From Fibrobacterota bacterium (GTDB lineage: Bacteria > Fibrobacterota > Chitinivibrionia > Chitinivibrionales > FEN-1185), in contig PLWQ01000012.1 in NCBI GenBank assembly GCA_003165595.1, forward strand, positions 310,015-374,014: a DNA stretch of 64,000 nucleotides, given 5' to 3'. Both the position numbers and the translations under genes were made by a program. Below the pieces are notes generated by a model. That model was given only the letters and a program-made list of their open reading frames with translations, made no database searches and had not been told where the DNA came from. Shown piece by piece: positions 63,909-64,000 of this stretch; positions within the stretch are counted from its first letter, which is position 1, and each line of letters opens with the position of its first letter.

Positions 63909-64000
63909 CTAAGGAACTTCCACGCTGTCAAATATCTTCTGAACCACATCCTCGGGAGTGATGTTTTCCGCTTCGGCCTCGTAGGTGAGCAGAACGCGAT
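63909..64000 (-). CDS. MoxR-family AAA+ ATPase, C-terminal end (partial)
   Basis: Only the last 29 codons are in the window: VLLTYEAEAENITPEDVVQK, then IFDSVEVP. This is the usual MoxR C-terminus, and the DUF58 neighbour supports it. Start lies beyond 64000. Confidence 0.75.
   Translation of the reverse strand, partial: RVLLTYEAEAENITPEDVVQKIFDSVEVP

Overview
The window looks like a Gram-negative bacterial chromosome. Evidence is the MlaE-type permease, the SPOR and LapA-domain proteins, several secreted or outer-membrane-type proteins, and a Tat-exported redox protein. GC is moderately high by eye (mid-50s percent, not computed). The dense multi-PAS kinase repertoire and the lipoprotein/OMP pair suggest a Fibrobacterota- or Deltaproteobacteria-like lineage. 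That is only a guess; no rRNA is present to settle it.

Layout. 1-4.6 kb holds small stress or unknown genes (DUF1761, an SRPBCC protein, a YCII protein, a diheme cytochrome c peroxidase-like protein, DUF2934) and palindromic intergenic repeats. 4.6-24 kb is a large signalling block on the + strand: a PAS-GAF histidine kinase, a CheB-PAS protein that has lost its CheR core, a kinase-less array of about eight PAS domains, then (after a repeat-embedded four-helix-bundle gene) a membrane sensor, a dCache-HAMP-GAF-PAS protein, a phytochrome-type kinase, a lone receiver and a receiver-first hybrid kinase. The last five genes are overlapping or nearly so. A convergent CheY-like gene and an NtrC-type activator with an altered GAFTGA loop follow. 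27-33 kb is an oxidative-stress and iron cluster (NmrA-like protein, OsmC, two ferritin-like proteins, Tat-exported superoxide reductase, pterin dehydratase, bacterioferritin). It is interleaved with two paralogous degenerate cyclase-like genes and with gene remnants.

34.0-49.9 kb appears to be a genomic island. It starts at the 3' end of an intact tRNA-Ser(GGA). It ends in an exact 21-bp copy of that tRNA 3' end, which lies against the SRP RNA gene. The cargo is lipid-flavoured: a CrtC/AttH-like lipocalin, a patatin, a FeeM-like acyltransferase overlapping an SDR, a secreted alpha/beta hydrolase, an NtrC/NtrB pair, a metallo-beta-lactamase-fold hydrolase, and a lipoprotein/beta-barrel pair. 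No integrase is visible.

49.9-58.1 kb is core genome in the classic order SRP RNA, dnaX, ebfC, recR, then pgpA, miaB, a LapA-like gene, a SPOR gene and gatB. dnaX carries an A10 run that could produce a short gamma-type subunit by slippage. 58.3-60.0 kb holds tRNA-Gly and tRNA-Cys, then a small islet ending in a tRNA-Cys partial copy. The islet is packed with toxin-antitoxin material: a frameshifted BrnT, an antitoxin remnant and an apparently intact HicAB. 60-64 kb is a - strand operon: moxR (partial), a TPR membrane protein, a DUF58 protein, an M20 amidohydrolase and mlaE.
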